Virus record (IMG/VR): IMGVR_UViG_3300048918_000116
Coordinates: 1 to 64,000 of that record
Direction: 5' to 3' (one strand)
Origin: a virus
DNA: 64,000 nt
Shown: piece after piece, positions 32,940-41,066 of the stretch
How the letters are laid out: each line of letters opens with the position of its first letter
Position numbering within the stretch: position 1 is the first letter of the stretch
The notes under the pieces: model-generated
Told to the model about the DNA's origin: nothing
The model's database searches: none
The model's input: the letters and a program-made list of their open reading frames with translations, nothing else
Program-made: the position numbers and the translations under genes

Positions 32940-33004
32940 GCCACACTGATGACGACCTTAATGGTTGAAACCCGCAATCTTCAATCTTCACGCGGGTCTG
33001 TGGC
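32940..33004 (+). ncRNA. Hammerhead ribozyme 2 (type I)
   Basis: Stem I is GCCACA/TGTGGC. The core CTGATGA (32946-32952) leads to stem II GACC-TTAAT-GGTT, core GAAA (32967-32970), stem III CCCGC/GCGGG with a 16-base loop, and the canonical cleavage triplet GTC (32996-32998) with A15.1-U16.1 paired. Cleavage is predicted after C32998, 38 bases before the ATG at 33037. The deviation is one extra C (32953) between the core and stem II, where a G-C pair is usual. Confidence 0.8.
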
Positions 33005-33036
33005 AGGTGCCACGTTTAACTCTACAGGAGTGTATC

Positions 33037-34194
33037 ATGACTGCACAGAAATCCAGCAGCAAGTCTGCAACCAAAAGCCAGCCAAAGCCGGCCAATAAGT
33101 CTGCGGCGAAGCCCGTTCAGGTGGCACCGCAAACTACGGTCGCGTCGGTACAAGAGCCGTCAGCTGCTCAAACCGCTGAAAGCTCGGCCGCTCCGAACAT
33201 TGTGCAAGCATTACTTGCCAATCCGGATATGTCTACCAAGCTGACCAAGCTGGCCTACGAAACAGGTGTACTGCCTGACCGTCGTCAGGACGAACGCCGC
33301 CACGATGGTGACAATGCAATGCAGTTCGCGGTGACGCAACTCACCACTCCGGCAGCAAGCGCAGCAGCTAGCACCGAAACCGCACTTGCACCGTTTACAG
33401 CACCCCCAAGCGAACCGCAAGCTAGCGCACCGCTTACAGCACCGACAGCAGCACCCGCAAGCGTACCAACAGCAGCAACAGCGGAAATGAATCCGACGCA
33501 ACTGGCACAGTTTCAGGCTGCAATGCTTGCACTTGGTCAGCAGTTCGGAATGCCGGCGGAAGTTATTCAGAACCTCAGCAATCCTTCAACACTGTTGGCT
33601 ACTACGCCGCGTTCAGCGAAGGATACACGGAACAGTATTACTCGTCCCGGCGCTGATACGAAGACCGGCAAGGTGTGGGCAATAGGCGATGCAATTAGTA
33701 TGCAGAAAGGCGGTACGCCAGAAACTACGCCAGCAAGCATTGCTGAACTGAAGGCGCACCCTGACCTTCGCCAGTTTAATGACCACACTATCCGGACGCA
33801 ATATGCTCGCTGGAGGCAATATTACGGCGTAAGCGGTCGCGTTCAGTCGGAAATGGTTTCTGCGCCGGCTACCAAGCCAACGCAAAAGGCGTTCCCGAAA
33901 ATGACTGATGACGACTTCGCACGTTACATGGATTTGCGTAGCCGTGGTCAGTTGGATGAGGGTTACAAAGAATGGCTTGACTTTGAAGAATATCGTCGGA
34001 ATCCCGCAGCAGGGAATGCAGCAGCCGGCCAAGCTCAAGCACCAAAGCAGTTCGCACCAACCGAAGCACCGATTGGGCCAATGGCTGATGAAGTTTACAA
34101 CAGGCTTCTTCTGTTGAAGAACAACAACACGCTGCCAATCAACTTCCAAGCAGCATTTGACGCTGAAACCGCTCGCCGGGCCTCAGCAGCGTAA
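33037..34194 (+). CDS. Ala/Pro-rich protein with a GKVWxIxDxI...TQYARW domain
   Basis: ATG at 33037 follows CAGGAG, giving 385 residues. Residues 1-150 are low-complexity Lys/Ala/Pro/Thr sequence. Around 195-265 lies the shared domain (SITRPGADTKTGKVWAIGDA, then NDHTIRTQYARWRQYYG). The C-terminus is another linker plus helices (DDDFARYMDLRSRGQLDEGY). Three other proteins here carry the domain. I infer a DNA-binding, chromatin-like or regulatory role, but no family function is known to me. Its message would begin at the hammerhead 2 cut. Confidence 0.65.
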   Translation: MTAQKSSSKSATKSQPKPANKSAAKPVQVAPQTTVASVQEPSAAQTAESSAAPNIVQALLANPDMSTKLTKLAYETGVLPDRRQDERRHDGDNAMQFAVTQLTTPAASAAASTETALAPFTAPPSEPQASAPLTAPTAAPASVPTAATAEMNPTQLAQFQAAMLALGQQFGMPAEVIQNLSNPSTLLATTPRSAKDTRNSITRPGADTKTGKVWAIGDAISMQKGGTPETTPASIAELKAHPDLRQFNDHTIRTQYARWRQYYGVSGRVQSEMVSAPATKPTQKAFPKMTDDDFARYMDLRSRGQLDEGYKEWLDFEEYRRNPAAGNAAAGQAQAPKQFAPTEAPIGPMADEVYNRLLLLKNNNTLPINFQAAFDAETARRASAA

Positions 34195-34205
34195 TGCCTG
34201 GCGCA

Positions 34206-34299
34206 TTGAAGCCGGAGAGGGCAACTTCTCCGGTTATTTGCGTTCGCTCTTGTAAAGCTTCAACGATAGGCCCTTTGCCTATCGTGGGCGCTTTGCCCA
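34206..34299 (+). terminator. Terminator inside a multi-hairpin intergenic RNA
   Basis: CCGGAGA/TCTCCGG (34212-34233) followed by TTATTT looks like a terminator. It is enclosed by TTGAAGC/GCTTCAA (34206-34212 and 34257-34263), then CGATAGG/CCTATCG (34264-34284) and TGGGC-GCTTT-GCCCA (34285-34299). The last hairpin ends 16 bases before the protease ATG and may affect its translation. Confidence 0.65.
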
Positions 34300-34314
34300 G
34301 AACTGGAGGTTATT

Positions 34315-35253
34315 ATGAAACCCAATCTTAAGCTCAAGATTTTGCCATTGCTAGTGTTATCAGCATGCGGCGGCGGAGCTCCCGACCATGTACTCACCAG
34401 CACAGTAGGCGACACACCTGTTCAGTGCGAAACATTCCTCACACCGAACTCATCGCCCAACACAGCTACGACCAATTGCATTAGTCCGACGCTGCCGTTT
34501 CAGCCCACAGTGCAGCCAGCTTTGCCTCCCGGCGTAACCGCGCCAATTCCTCCGCAAGTGCCAACTACACCTGCGAAGGTCGTCAACGCACCGACGACAG
34601 CACCCACAGCGTCGCCAACCGCACCAACAATGGCCACTCCGGTTCTGGTAGTCAGCGCACCTAGCGTTAGCTATTCGCAACGGGCAACTTCCGACCGTAC
34701 CGACGAGCAAAGCAAGCAGCAAATTCACGTCATATACCTGCTCGCTAAAGGCGCCGTTGATCGCAACCTTGACAGAGTTGGTAGCATTCAGAATTACACC
34801 GACGCTATGAATAGCTGGCTTACTGATCGTACTAGCCAGAAATTCAACTTTGACCGTTATCAAAGTTACGTTGATGTAACTACGATAGCTTTGTTGAATG
34901 AAGATAGCTGGTACGATAGCCAGCCTAACCAGTTCAAACGCGATGCTATCGAGAACGAGCTACTGACTCGCGGCTTCGTAAATAGCGCCAACAAGCGTTA
35001 TCTTGTCTTCTACGAAGGCTACAACCCTGACGGTAACTGCGGCGATTCAAGAAACGTAACTAGCATCCTTTATCTGCTCGCTGCGGATGGCCGTTGCGCA
35101 ACCGAGCTTGTCGCCATACATGAACTCCTTCATAACTTCGGTGCAGTTCATAGCAGCGTCCCGAACGATATCATGTATAGCGGCCCGCTTAACCGTTCCA
35201 CCAGCTACACAATCACCGCGTCCGAACTCAAAGGCGCTTACTTGGAGCAATAA
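34315..35253 (+). CDS. Lipoprotein zinc metalloprotease (metzincin-like)
   Basis: The 312-residue product has a signal peptide with a lipobox LSAC (cleavage before Cys18; Gly at +2 suggests the outer membrane). Residues 30-120 are a Pro/Thr-rich linker. A catalytic domain follows, with HELLHNFGAVH at about 269-279, matching the HExxHxxGxxH zinc signature, and NDIMYSG nearby as a possible Met-turn. Cys pairs (NCGDSR, GRCATEL) may form disulphides. A surface protease could prevent superinfection, cut host proteins or help release. It is unusual in a phage genome. GGAGG precedes the start. Confidence 0.82.
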   Translation: MKPNLKLKILPLLVLSACGGGAPDHVLTSTVGDTPVQCETFLTPNSSPNTATTNCISPTLPFQPTVQPALPPGVTAPIPPQVPTTPAKVVNAPTTAPTASPTAPTMATPVLVVSAPSVSYSQRATSDRTDEQSKQQIHVIYLLAKGAVDRNLDRVGSIQNYTDAMNSWLTDRTSQKFNFDRYQSYVDVTTIALLNEDSWYDSQPNQFKRDAIENELLTRGFVNSANKRYLVFYEGYNPDGNCGDSRNVTSILYLLAADGRCATELVAIHELLHNFGAVHSSVPNDIMYSGPLNRSTSYTITASELKGAYLEQ

Positions 35254-35255
35254 TT

Positions 35256-35621
35256 ATGAAAACCGAATTTAGCGATCACAAACTCTTCGTATTGGAAGCC
35301 CTTCATCGCGGGCTACAAATCTTTACATACCCTCCTTCACACGAAGGTATGCACGAAGACGATATGCTTGAGCCAACAGTTGTTGGCATTCGTCAGATTA
35401 ACCCAAAACCAGACTATCCCGGCGACAAGTATATTGATATTGCGTTCGGGATGGGTTACTTGATATGCGTTCGCGAAAACGAATGGATATTTGAAGGTGT
35501 GCTATTTGATACCGATGCTGAGTTTGCAGATTGGTATGAAGAGCAAATGTTGAAAGATTTAGATGAGCAGATTCAATTAATAAATAAGTCAATTGGCCCC
35601 GACGACAGCAACAAGGGTTAA
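35256..35621 (+). CDS. Unknown acidic protein
   Basis: The 121-residue product starts two bases after the protease stop, so the two are likely co-translated. It contains SHEGMHEDDMLEPTVVGIRQ and IDIAFGMGYLICVRENEWIF, then an acidic helix (DWYEEQMLKDLDEQIQLINK). No family is recognised. It could be a cytoplasmic partner of the protease, but only position suggests this. Confidence 0.6.
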   Translation: MKTEFSDHKLFVLEALHRGLQIFTYPPSHEGMHEDDMLEPTVVGIRQINPKPDYPGDKYIDIAFGMGYLICVRENEWIFEGVLFDTDAEFADWYEEQMLKDLDEQIQLINKSIGPDDSNKG

Positions 35622-35665
35622 AATTAACGTGCAACAACTTTTCAACCACAACCGAAAGGAATAAT

Positions 35666-35926
35666 ATGGCCAGGCAAAAAGAATATACACGGAAAGTTCG
35701 TGCCGTGTATTACGAAAATATGAAGGCTACAAAAGTAGTCAAAGAGACTCGAGGTACTCGTCCTGAAGGTATGGTTCAAGCTGCTTTTCGTCATCTGCGT
35801 TACAATCACTATGCCGCAATGGTTGTTGAGGTATTTGACGATGATGGTAAGCTTTATGACATTCTCAAACGCCATATTAACGGCAAAGTTGAGAGCATGT
35901 TACAACAATCTAAAATAAAGGATTGA
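35666..35926 (+). CDS. Small basic unknown protein
   Basis: This 86-residue protein starts MARQKEYTRKVRAVYYENMK after GAA AGGA. It alternates basic helix with strands (NHYAAMVVEVFDDDGKLYDI). No family is recognised. Confidence 0.58.
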   Translation: MARQKEYTRKVRAVYYENMKATKVVKETRGTRPEGMVQAAFRHLRYNHYAAMVVEVFDDDGKLYDILKRHINGKVESMLQQSKIKD

Positions 35927-35930
35927 TATC

Positions 35931-36407
35931 ATGACAACCCAAAACAAGCGTCATGCTAATTACGTTAAGATGGCCGAGTTTCGCGCGGCTGCTGTGGCGT
36001 ACATTAACACCATTGATAAGTTCACGCCTGGCAGCGAAATCATTGGTTCGCTGTCACACGTACTTTCTAGCATGGGAGTAAACGAGAAACAGGCCAATGT
36101 TCAGCTAAGAGGCTTAGCAGAAGCAGGTCTTATTGAAATCAACAAATCAGGTAAGAACTTCTCCTACAAAGGCAATAATGGCGACATCGCACTGGCTGCA
36201 AAGTCCGGTACAATGTGGGCTCGGGAAGCAAAGGCTGCTTTTTACCACACTCAGCCTGAAGCGACCGTAATGGCGGTTCAACAAAGCTCAGTTAAGCCAG
36301 GCAAAGCCAGTGCGCCAACGTTCACAGTTGATCTGGTAAAGAGCTCTGGGCGCGTGAGGGTTGCGCTTGGAGGTGTGGTCATTGAAATCGGTGTCGTTGA
36401 TAACTAG
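35931..36407 (+). CDS. Winged-helix DNA-binding protein
   Basis: The 158-residue product has a helix-turn-helix/winged region at about 20-85 (PGSEIIGSLSHVLSSMGVNE, then LRGLAEAGLIEINKSGKN, followed by a strand FSYKG as the wing). A second beta domain ends the protein (SGRVRVALGGVVIEIGVVDN). It is probably a transcriptional regulator of phage or host genes. Confidence 0.65.
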   Translation: MTTQNKRHANYVKMAEFRAAAVAYINTIDKFTPGSEIIGSLSHVLSSMGVNEKQANVQLRGLAEAGLIEINKSGKNFSYKGNNGDIALAAKSGTMWAREAKAAFYHTQPEATVMAVQQSSVKPGKASAPTFTVDLVKSSGRVRVALGGVVIEIGVVDN

Positions 36408-36415
36408 GAGAAATT

Positions 36416-36640
36416 ATGAAACACAAACCAGAAGAGTACCGCCACATCCGTGCGTGGGGACGTCATCTTCATTCCTTCAACTATTACATTGAAGACCAAC
36501 AATGGAGAGCATCCGAAGAACACGCTCCGTTGAACGCAATCTTCAAAGGCACTGACGGAACTTGGCATACTGTAGATGGTATTGCCAGCGAAGAGCTTAA
36601 GACTAAGATTGAGCACGATGCCACTCGGGATGTATTTTAG
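36416..36640 (+). CDS. Small unknown protein
   Basis: The 74-residue protein starts MKHKPEEYRHIRAWGRHLHS after TAGGAG. It is rich in His and Trp (YIEDQQWRASEEHAP). No family is recognised. Its stop is followed by a terminator. Confidence 0.58.
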   Translation: MKHKPEEYRHIRAWGRHLHSFNYYIEDQQWRASEEHAPLNAIFKGTDGTWHTVDGIASEELKTKIEHDATRDVF

Positions 36641-36642
36641 CG

Positions 36643-36710
36643 TTTGCACCGTACCGCTAGCGCAAAACACCGCGCTTGCGCATGCGGCAAGGGGGGTAGG
36701 CGCGGTTTTT
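36643..36710 (+). terminator. Strong terminator with a partial operator-like sequence
   Basis: ACCGCGC/GCGCGGT (36669-36675 and 36700-36706) is followed by TTTTT, a rho-independent terminator with a 24-base loop that includes G6. Just before it, GTTTGCACC and CTAGCGCAAA (36642-36666) resemble the half-sites of the palindromic operators but are spaced too far apart. Confidence 0.7.
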
Positions 36711-36803
36711 AGCTTGCACCCCTATGCTGCATAAGCGCAGCATTAAAAATAGCGTGTAGCGCGTTTAAACAAGCTGTCCGTTTTAACTCAACAAGGAGTG
36801 ATT
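36711..36803 (+). other. Leader with an ATGCTGC/GCAGCAT hairpin
   Basis: ATGCTGC-ATAAGC-GCAGCAT (36724-36743) is a clean 7-bp hairpin followed by TAAAAAT. No convincing promoter is seen. On the minus strand the hairpin has a short T-run. The next gene has AAGGAG at 36792. Confidence 0.4.
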
Positions 36804-37052
36804 ATGGCAAGGCGCGGTGCTCTCAATGTAAAAGACTTTGAGTTTTTAAAAGCTGAGAAGGAAAAAGGACCGAAGACCGTATGGGTGGCCCGATTTCCTC
36901 TCTGGTTAAGGATGAAACCCATTGAATGTGAAGATCCTAAACTATTTATCAAATTGGTAGCAAAGATTCAGAAGATGTACCCAGATATGAAAATTACTAT
37001 CCACAAGATGAAACTTTCAGATTCAGACAACCTTACAATAAGGGAGGAATAA
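36804..37052 (+). CDS. Small basic unknown protein
   Basis: ATG at 36804 follows AAGGAGTGATT. The 82-residue product (MARRGALNVKDFEFLKAEKE) is Lys-rich throughout, with a central segment ARFPLWLRMKPIECEDPKLF. Its stop codon touches the next ATG. No family is recognised. Confidence 0.58.
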   Translation: MARRGALNVKDFEFLKAEKEKGPKTVWVARFPLWLRMKPIECEDPKLFIKLVAKIQKMYPDMKITIHKMKLSDSDNLTIREE

Positions 37053-37268
37053 ATGAGTGAACTCTGTACGAAAGAGAGACCAATGCCTGCGAACCAAGAC
37101 CAAATAGGTCAGAATTGGGTTCACGATAATTGCAAGATGTTAAGCTTTATAAACTATGTTGCTCACTTCAAGTGTATGAACTGCGGTTATGAATTTCGGT
37201 CATCTTATAATACATCTAAAAAGAGAGGAATAAATGCTAACGGTGCAAGAGGTAAAACCAAAGCTTGA
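37053..37268 (+). CDS. Small Cys-containing protein
   Basis: The 71-residue product has HDNCKM and FKCMNCGYEF, so three or four Cys/His could form a zinc ribbon, then a basic tail (SSYNTSKKRGINANGARGK). It overlaps the HNH gene by 35 bases. It may be a small nucleic-acid-binding partner. No family is recognised. Confidence 0.55.
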   Translation: MSELCTKERPMPANQDQIGQNWVHDNCKMLSFINYVAHFKCMNCGYEFRSSYNTSKKRGINANGARGKTKA

Positions 37269-37731
37269 AAATCTCAAAAATTGGCTGATTGCCCGCGGTG
37301 CTGAGGTTTTTGATCCAATTGGCGATTTTGAGTTATTTCGGTTTAAGACGCAAAAAGGCTGGTCATCTTTTTATTTTAAGAAGACCGGCGTTATTACATT
37401 CTTCGGTGAGGCTGAAACTGTATGGAACGCTTTTACCAAGAATACTAACTGGAGAGCATGCCCACGAGTAAAGCGCCCTAAAGCGCATAACCGGCATTTT
37501 GATGCAATTCGCAAGCGTGACGGCGATCTATGTTTTTATTGCCGACTTGAAGTTGAAAATATAGACGCTTCTGAAGAACATTTGGTGGCATTAGCTCACG
37601 GAGGTCCTAATCATATAAGCAACAAGCTTCTGGCGCACAAGAAATGCAATAACGCTGTTGGCCATCTTAGTGCCGCCGAGAAGATTAAAATTCATGTAGC
37701 CGCTATTACAGCCATCCGAAATAAAAAATAA
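37234..37731 (+). CDS. HNH endonuclease
   Basis: The 165-residue protein ends in an HNH domain: DGDLCFYCRLEVEN provides a CxxC pair, SEEHLVALAHGGPNHISN the first His and Asn, and LLAHKKCNNAVGHLS the last part. The N-terminal 95 residues are a separate domain with no known family. Free-standing HNH enzymes of this type can be homing endonucleases or structure-specific nucleases. The start at 37234 is preceded by AGAGAGG inside the upstream gene. Confidence 0.82.
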   Translation: MLTVQEVKPKLENLKNWLIARGAEVFDPIGDFELFRFKTQKGWSSFYFKKTGVITFFGEAETVWNAFTKNTNWRACPRVKRPKAHNRHFDAIRKRDGDLCFYCRLEVENIDASEEHLVALAHGGPNHISNKLLAHKKCNNAVGHLSAAEKIKIHVAAITAIRNKK

Positions 37732-37741
37732 GGAAGACGCC

Positions 37742-38224
37742 ATGGAACAAATTTCAAGAGTACAACAAGAGGTTGCATATCCAGATTATGAAGATTACAT
37801 TGTAGCATCAGCTCTAGCTATTCTAAGCAAGAGATTGAAAAAGAGTACACCGATAACGGATCCTGCCGTCATGCGACAGTATTTAGCCGTCCTGTTAGCG
37901 GAGCGAGAGCACGAAGTTTTTGGTCTAGTATTCCTAGACTATCAATCTCGTGTCATAGCTGTAAAGGAAATGTTCAGAGGTTCGCTTAACCACAGTTCAG
38001 TGTATCCGCGAGAAGTCATTAAGGAAGCACTTTCCTTCAATGCAGGGTTCGTGATTTTGTTTCACAACCATCCGGGCGGGTTGCCTACGCCTAGCAAAGG
38101 AGACTTAGACCTTACCAAAGGTCTTGCAGACGCACTCAAGTTAGTGGATATTGTAGTATCCGACCACATTATAGTGTGTGGTCATAAAACCTATTCCTTT
38201 AAAGAACAGGGTAAGTTGGGCTGA
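37742..38224 (+). CDS. RadC-like JAB domain protein
   Basis: This 160-residue protein matches the RadC C-terminal (MPN/JAB) domain: VFGLVFLDYQSRVIAVKEMF, then YPREVIKEALSFNAGFVILF, then HNHPGGLPTPSKGDLDLT, which is the JAMM-type metal signature (H-x-H-P-G...S...D). RadC-family proteins occur with recombination genes and some anti-defence loci; their exact activity is not settled. Residues 1-60 are a short helical lead-in. Confidence 0.88.
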   Translation: MEQISRVQQEVAYPDYEDYIVASALAILSKRLKKSTPITDPAVMRQYLAVLLAEREHEVFGLVFLDYQSRVIAVKEMFRGSLNHSSVYPREVIKEALSFNAGFVILFHNHPGGLPTPSKGDLDLTKGLADALKLVDIVVSDHIIVCGHKTYSFKEQGKLG

Positions 38225-38298
38225 TATAAGACACATTCGCTCACCAAATACAATAATAAAGAGCGAATTGTGACGCAGTAAATATTTTTTGTTCCCCG

Positions 38299-38327
38299 TT
38301 GTGATATTTTTGCTTGCGTATTACAAT
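38299..38327 (+). promoter_or_regulatory. Sigma70-type promoter for the replication operon
   Basis: TTGTGA (38299-38304) and TACAAT (38322-38327) are separated by 17 bases in an AT-rich gap. This is the natural promoter for the HTH protein and the primase-helicase. Confidence 0.75.
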
Positions 38328-38358
38328 ATTGTTTTGTCCCTCCAACACACTGTTTAAC

Positions 38359-38607
38359 ATGACAGATCAACCTATCTTGTCAGCAGAAGAGACAGCACAA
38401 AGTCGCTTCAATAAAACTTATATAAGTTCTGCTGAAATCATGCAAGAATTAAATGTTTCGCGCCAAGTTATCCAGTATGCAAGAAAGACTGGTAAGCTGC
38501 CTGGCGCTATTGTCATCCAAGAAAATTCAGTTTACATTTGGGAGAGATCGGAGATTGAAGATTACCTACACGCATGGAAAATAATTCTAAACGCGCGTAG
38601 GGGATAA
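38359..38607 (+). CDS. Helix-turn-helix protein, excisionase/MerR-like
   Basis: ATG at 38359 (MTDQPILSAEETAQSRFNKT) gives 82 residues; an upstream ATG has no support. The segment SAEIMQELNVSRQVIQYARK followed by LPGAIVIQENSVYIWERSEI and EDYLHAW matches the winged HTH used by phage excisionase-like and small regulator proteins. It may bind the replication origin or promoter. It is coupled to the primase gene 3 bases downstream. Confidence 0.72.
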   Translation: MTDQPILSAEETAQSRFNKTYISSAEIMQELNVSRQVIQYARKTGKLPGAIVIQENSVYIWERSEIEDYLHAWKIILNARRG

Positions 38608-38610
38608 AAC

Positions 38611-41013
38611 ATGATCTTTACATACGATCGCATTCCGGAAGAAATGCGTTGGGATCGCGCCTGGTGTTTAGCCGGTCCTGACGATACAGGCAAGTATAAA
38701 GCTCCGCATAGTTTTGGCACAAGGGGGATCTTTAAAATCCCGCCTACCCAAACAGACCAATTGCGCGACCTAGAGGGTGTTATCGACGCTGCGGAGCTGT
38801 ATAAGCCTTGCGGTATTGGTTTCATGCTGTCCAAAGACGACCCGTACACCTGCATTGATTTGGACATTAAAAATGAACGAAACGAACCAGACAAATCCAA
38901 ATGGACTACTAACGAGCAGCTCGAGAGGTTTTGGAAAATCATACGCGCTTTTGATAGCTATACTGAACGGTCCGTCTCAGGCTGTGGTTTCCATATTTGG
39001 ATCAGAGGGAAAATTGGAAAGGGATGTAAGCGTGATGGAGTTGAGGTCTATAGTCAAGAACGCTTCATCGTATGCACAGGCGATGTCGTTGTTGACAAAG
39101 ATATTGAAGACCGACAGGGGCTTTTGGATGTATTGGTCGCCGAAATTGGAAACGCCAAACAAGGCAAAATTGAGCTTACAGATTTACTCGAATCCGATGA
39201 CGATACGATCATCTTGGATCGAGCAAGAAATGCTGAAAACGCAGATAAATTCAACAAGCTATACAGTGGGGATTGGGGAGGTTATCCTTCTCAGTCCGAA
39301 GCCGACTTGGCGCTTATGTCCATTTTCACGTTTTATACCAAGTCCAATGCACAGTGCCGACGTCTATTCCGAACTTCGAATCTGGGGAGGCGCTCGAAAG
39401 CTACCAAAAATGATCGTTACCTTAACGACACATTACGGCTTATCCGCGGGCGCGAAGCGCGGGAAGAAGAAGTAGAGTTCGCGGGCGCTGCTCAAGCTGC
39501 TGCCTTGCTAGCTAACCTCAACACACGCGAGGTTGTAGATCAGGAGACCGACGAAACAACGACCGAAGAAATACCTGCTCATCTTATTATGGATGACGCA
39601 GACTTACCTGAAGAAGAACTTGACGAAAATGCTAAGGGCCTTCCATGGCCGCCCGGTTTAGTTGGCGAGATTTCGCGTTACATCTTTAATGGTGCGCCAC
39701 GTCCAGTAAAAGAAGTTGCTATAGTGTCAGCACTTGGACTTATGGCTGGCGTATGCGGTAAAGCATTTAACATTCCGCAGTCTGGTTTGAATGTGTATAT
39801 TGTTCTAGTAGCTAAGTCTGCTATTGGTAAAGAAGCGATGCACAGTGGTATCGCGAACCTTCTTGCGTACATTGCAGAATCTGTTCCTGCTGCTATGAGC
39901 TTTGTTGACTTTACCGACTATGCTTCAGGACCAGCGTTGACGAAAGCTGTAGCCGGCAATCCTAGCTTTGTAAACGTTTCCGGTGAATGGGGTCGTAAGC
40001 TACGTCGTCTAGGTATGGAAGACGGACGCGATGGGCCTATGCAACAACTCCGCACAGTGATGACAAACCTGTACCAAAAGTCAGGGCCTAAGTCTATTGT
40101 CGGAGGTATTGGTTATTCAGATAAAGAAAAGAATGTAGCGTCAGTCTCTGGTGTAGCATACAGTATGATTGGCGAAACTACTCCGAGTACGTTTTACGAC
40201 GCGCTTACAGAGTCAATGATGGAAGACGGCTTTCTAAGTCGGTTTACTGTTATTGAATACAACGGGGAGCGCCCGGCTAACAACAGCCGCGGAATTATTG
40301 CTCCTCACCAAGCGTTGAAGGATGCCTTGTGCAGTCTTTTCACACAGGCCGCAGCACTCAACCAACGCTTTGAAACCCAAGAAGTCACGCGCAGTTACGA
40401 GGCAACACAAATACTTGACGCCTTTGACAAAGAATGCGATAGTAAGATCAATGGTAGCGAGGACGAAGGTTTCCGGCAAATGTGGAATCGCGCGCACCTT
40501 AAAGTGTACCGCATTGCTGCATTGCTCGCAGTAGCAGACGACCATGTGAATCCGGTTATCAGCAAACTGCACACAGAGTGGGCGCTGGACGTCATACGGC
40601 GCGACATTGGTGTTATGAGTCGTCGTATTAGTTCTGGTGATGTTGGTGTAGGTGACTCTTCGCGCGAGAAAAAGATCCTTACCATTATTCATAAGTTCCT
40701 CAAAGAAGGTGCGCCACCTAGCTACGGCGTACCGGAAGAAATGCGCAAGAATGCAGTTGTTCCACGGAAGTACCTACAGATCTGCACACAGCGGGCGTCT
40801 AATTTTACGTCGCACCGCGGAGGTCAAAATATGGCACTTGACTTAACAATCAAGTCCCTTATTGATAGCGGATACTTGCAAGAGTATGCCAAAGACAAAG
40901 CTGCAAAAGACTTTGACTTCTTGGGTAAATGCTATCGTGTGATCACTCTGCCTTTGAATACAGCCGAAGGTAGGGAGCTTCAAGCGACACGTAAAAGTTT
41001 AGGATCTAAGTAA
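38611..41013 (+). CDS. Primase-polymerase / DUF3987 helicase-like replication protein
   Basis: The 800-residue protein starts after AGGGGAT. Residues 1-200 match the bifunctional primase/polymerase domain: MRWDRAWCLAGPDD, GIGFMLSKDDPYTCIDLDIK with the acidic metal site, and SGCGFHIWIRGKIG. Residues 330-720 match DUF3987, a D5/AAA-type helicase relative, with a degenerate Walker A (VLVAKSAIGKEAMHSG) and NVSGEWGRKLRRLG. It should prime and unwind phage DNA. The C-terminus has a winged-helix-like segment. Confidence 0.88.
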   Translation: MIFTYDRIPEEMRWDRAWCLAGPDDTGKYKAPHSFGTRGIFKIPPTQTDQLRDLEGVIDAAELYKPCGIGFMLSKDDPYTCIDLDIKNERNEPDKSKWTTNEQLERFWKIIRAFDSYTERSVSGCGFHIWIRGKIGKGCKRDGVEVYSQERFIVCTGDVVVDKDIEDRQGLLDVLVAEIGNAKQGKIELTDLLESDDDTIILDRARNAENADKFNKLYSGDWGGYPSQSEADLALMSIFTFYTKSNAQCRRLFRTSNLGRRSKATKNDRYLNDTLRLIRGREAREEEVEFAGAAQAAALLANLNTREVVDQETDETTTEEIPAHLIMDDADLPEEELDENAKGLPWPPGLVGEISRYIFNGAPRPVKEVAIVSALGLMAGVCGKAFNIPQSGLNVYIVLVAKSAIGKEAMHSGIANLLAYIAESVPAAMSFVDFTDYASGPALTKAVAGNPSFVNVSGEWGRKLRRLGMEDGRDGPMQQLRTVMTNLYQKSGPKSIVGGIGYSDKEKNVASVSGVAYSMIGETTPSTFYDALTESMMEDGFLSRFTVIEYNGERPANNSRGIIAPHQALKDALCSLFTQAAALNQRFETQEVTRSYEATQILDAFDKECDSKINGSEDEGFRQMWNRAHLKVYRIAALLAVADDHVNPVISKLHTEWALDVIRRDIGVMSRRISSGDVGVGDSSREKKILTIIHKFLKEGAPPSYGVPEEMRKNAVVPRKYLQICTQRASNFTSHRGGQNMALDLTIKSLIDSGYLQEYAKDKAAKDFDFLGKCYRVITLPLNTAEGRELQATRKSLGSK

Positions 41014-41034
41014 ATAGATTTAATGCTTTTGCGC

Positions 41035-41040
41035 TACAAT
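41035..41040 (+). promoter_or_regulatory. Weak promoter-like -10 next to a TTTGCGC half-site
   Basis: TACAAT lies immediately after CTTTTGCGC and 27 bases before the MazG-like gene. The TTTGCG half-site recalls the early operators, but here it directly touches the -10 box. A -35 box is not clear. Confidence 0.35.
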
Positions 41041-41066
41041 ATAACTTAACTTAACAAGGAACAAAA

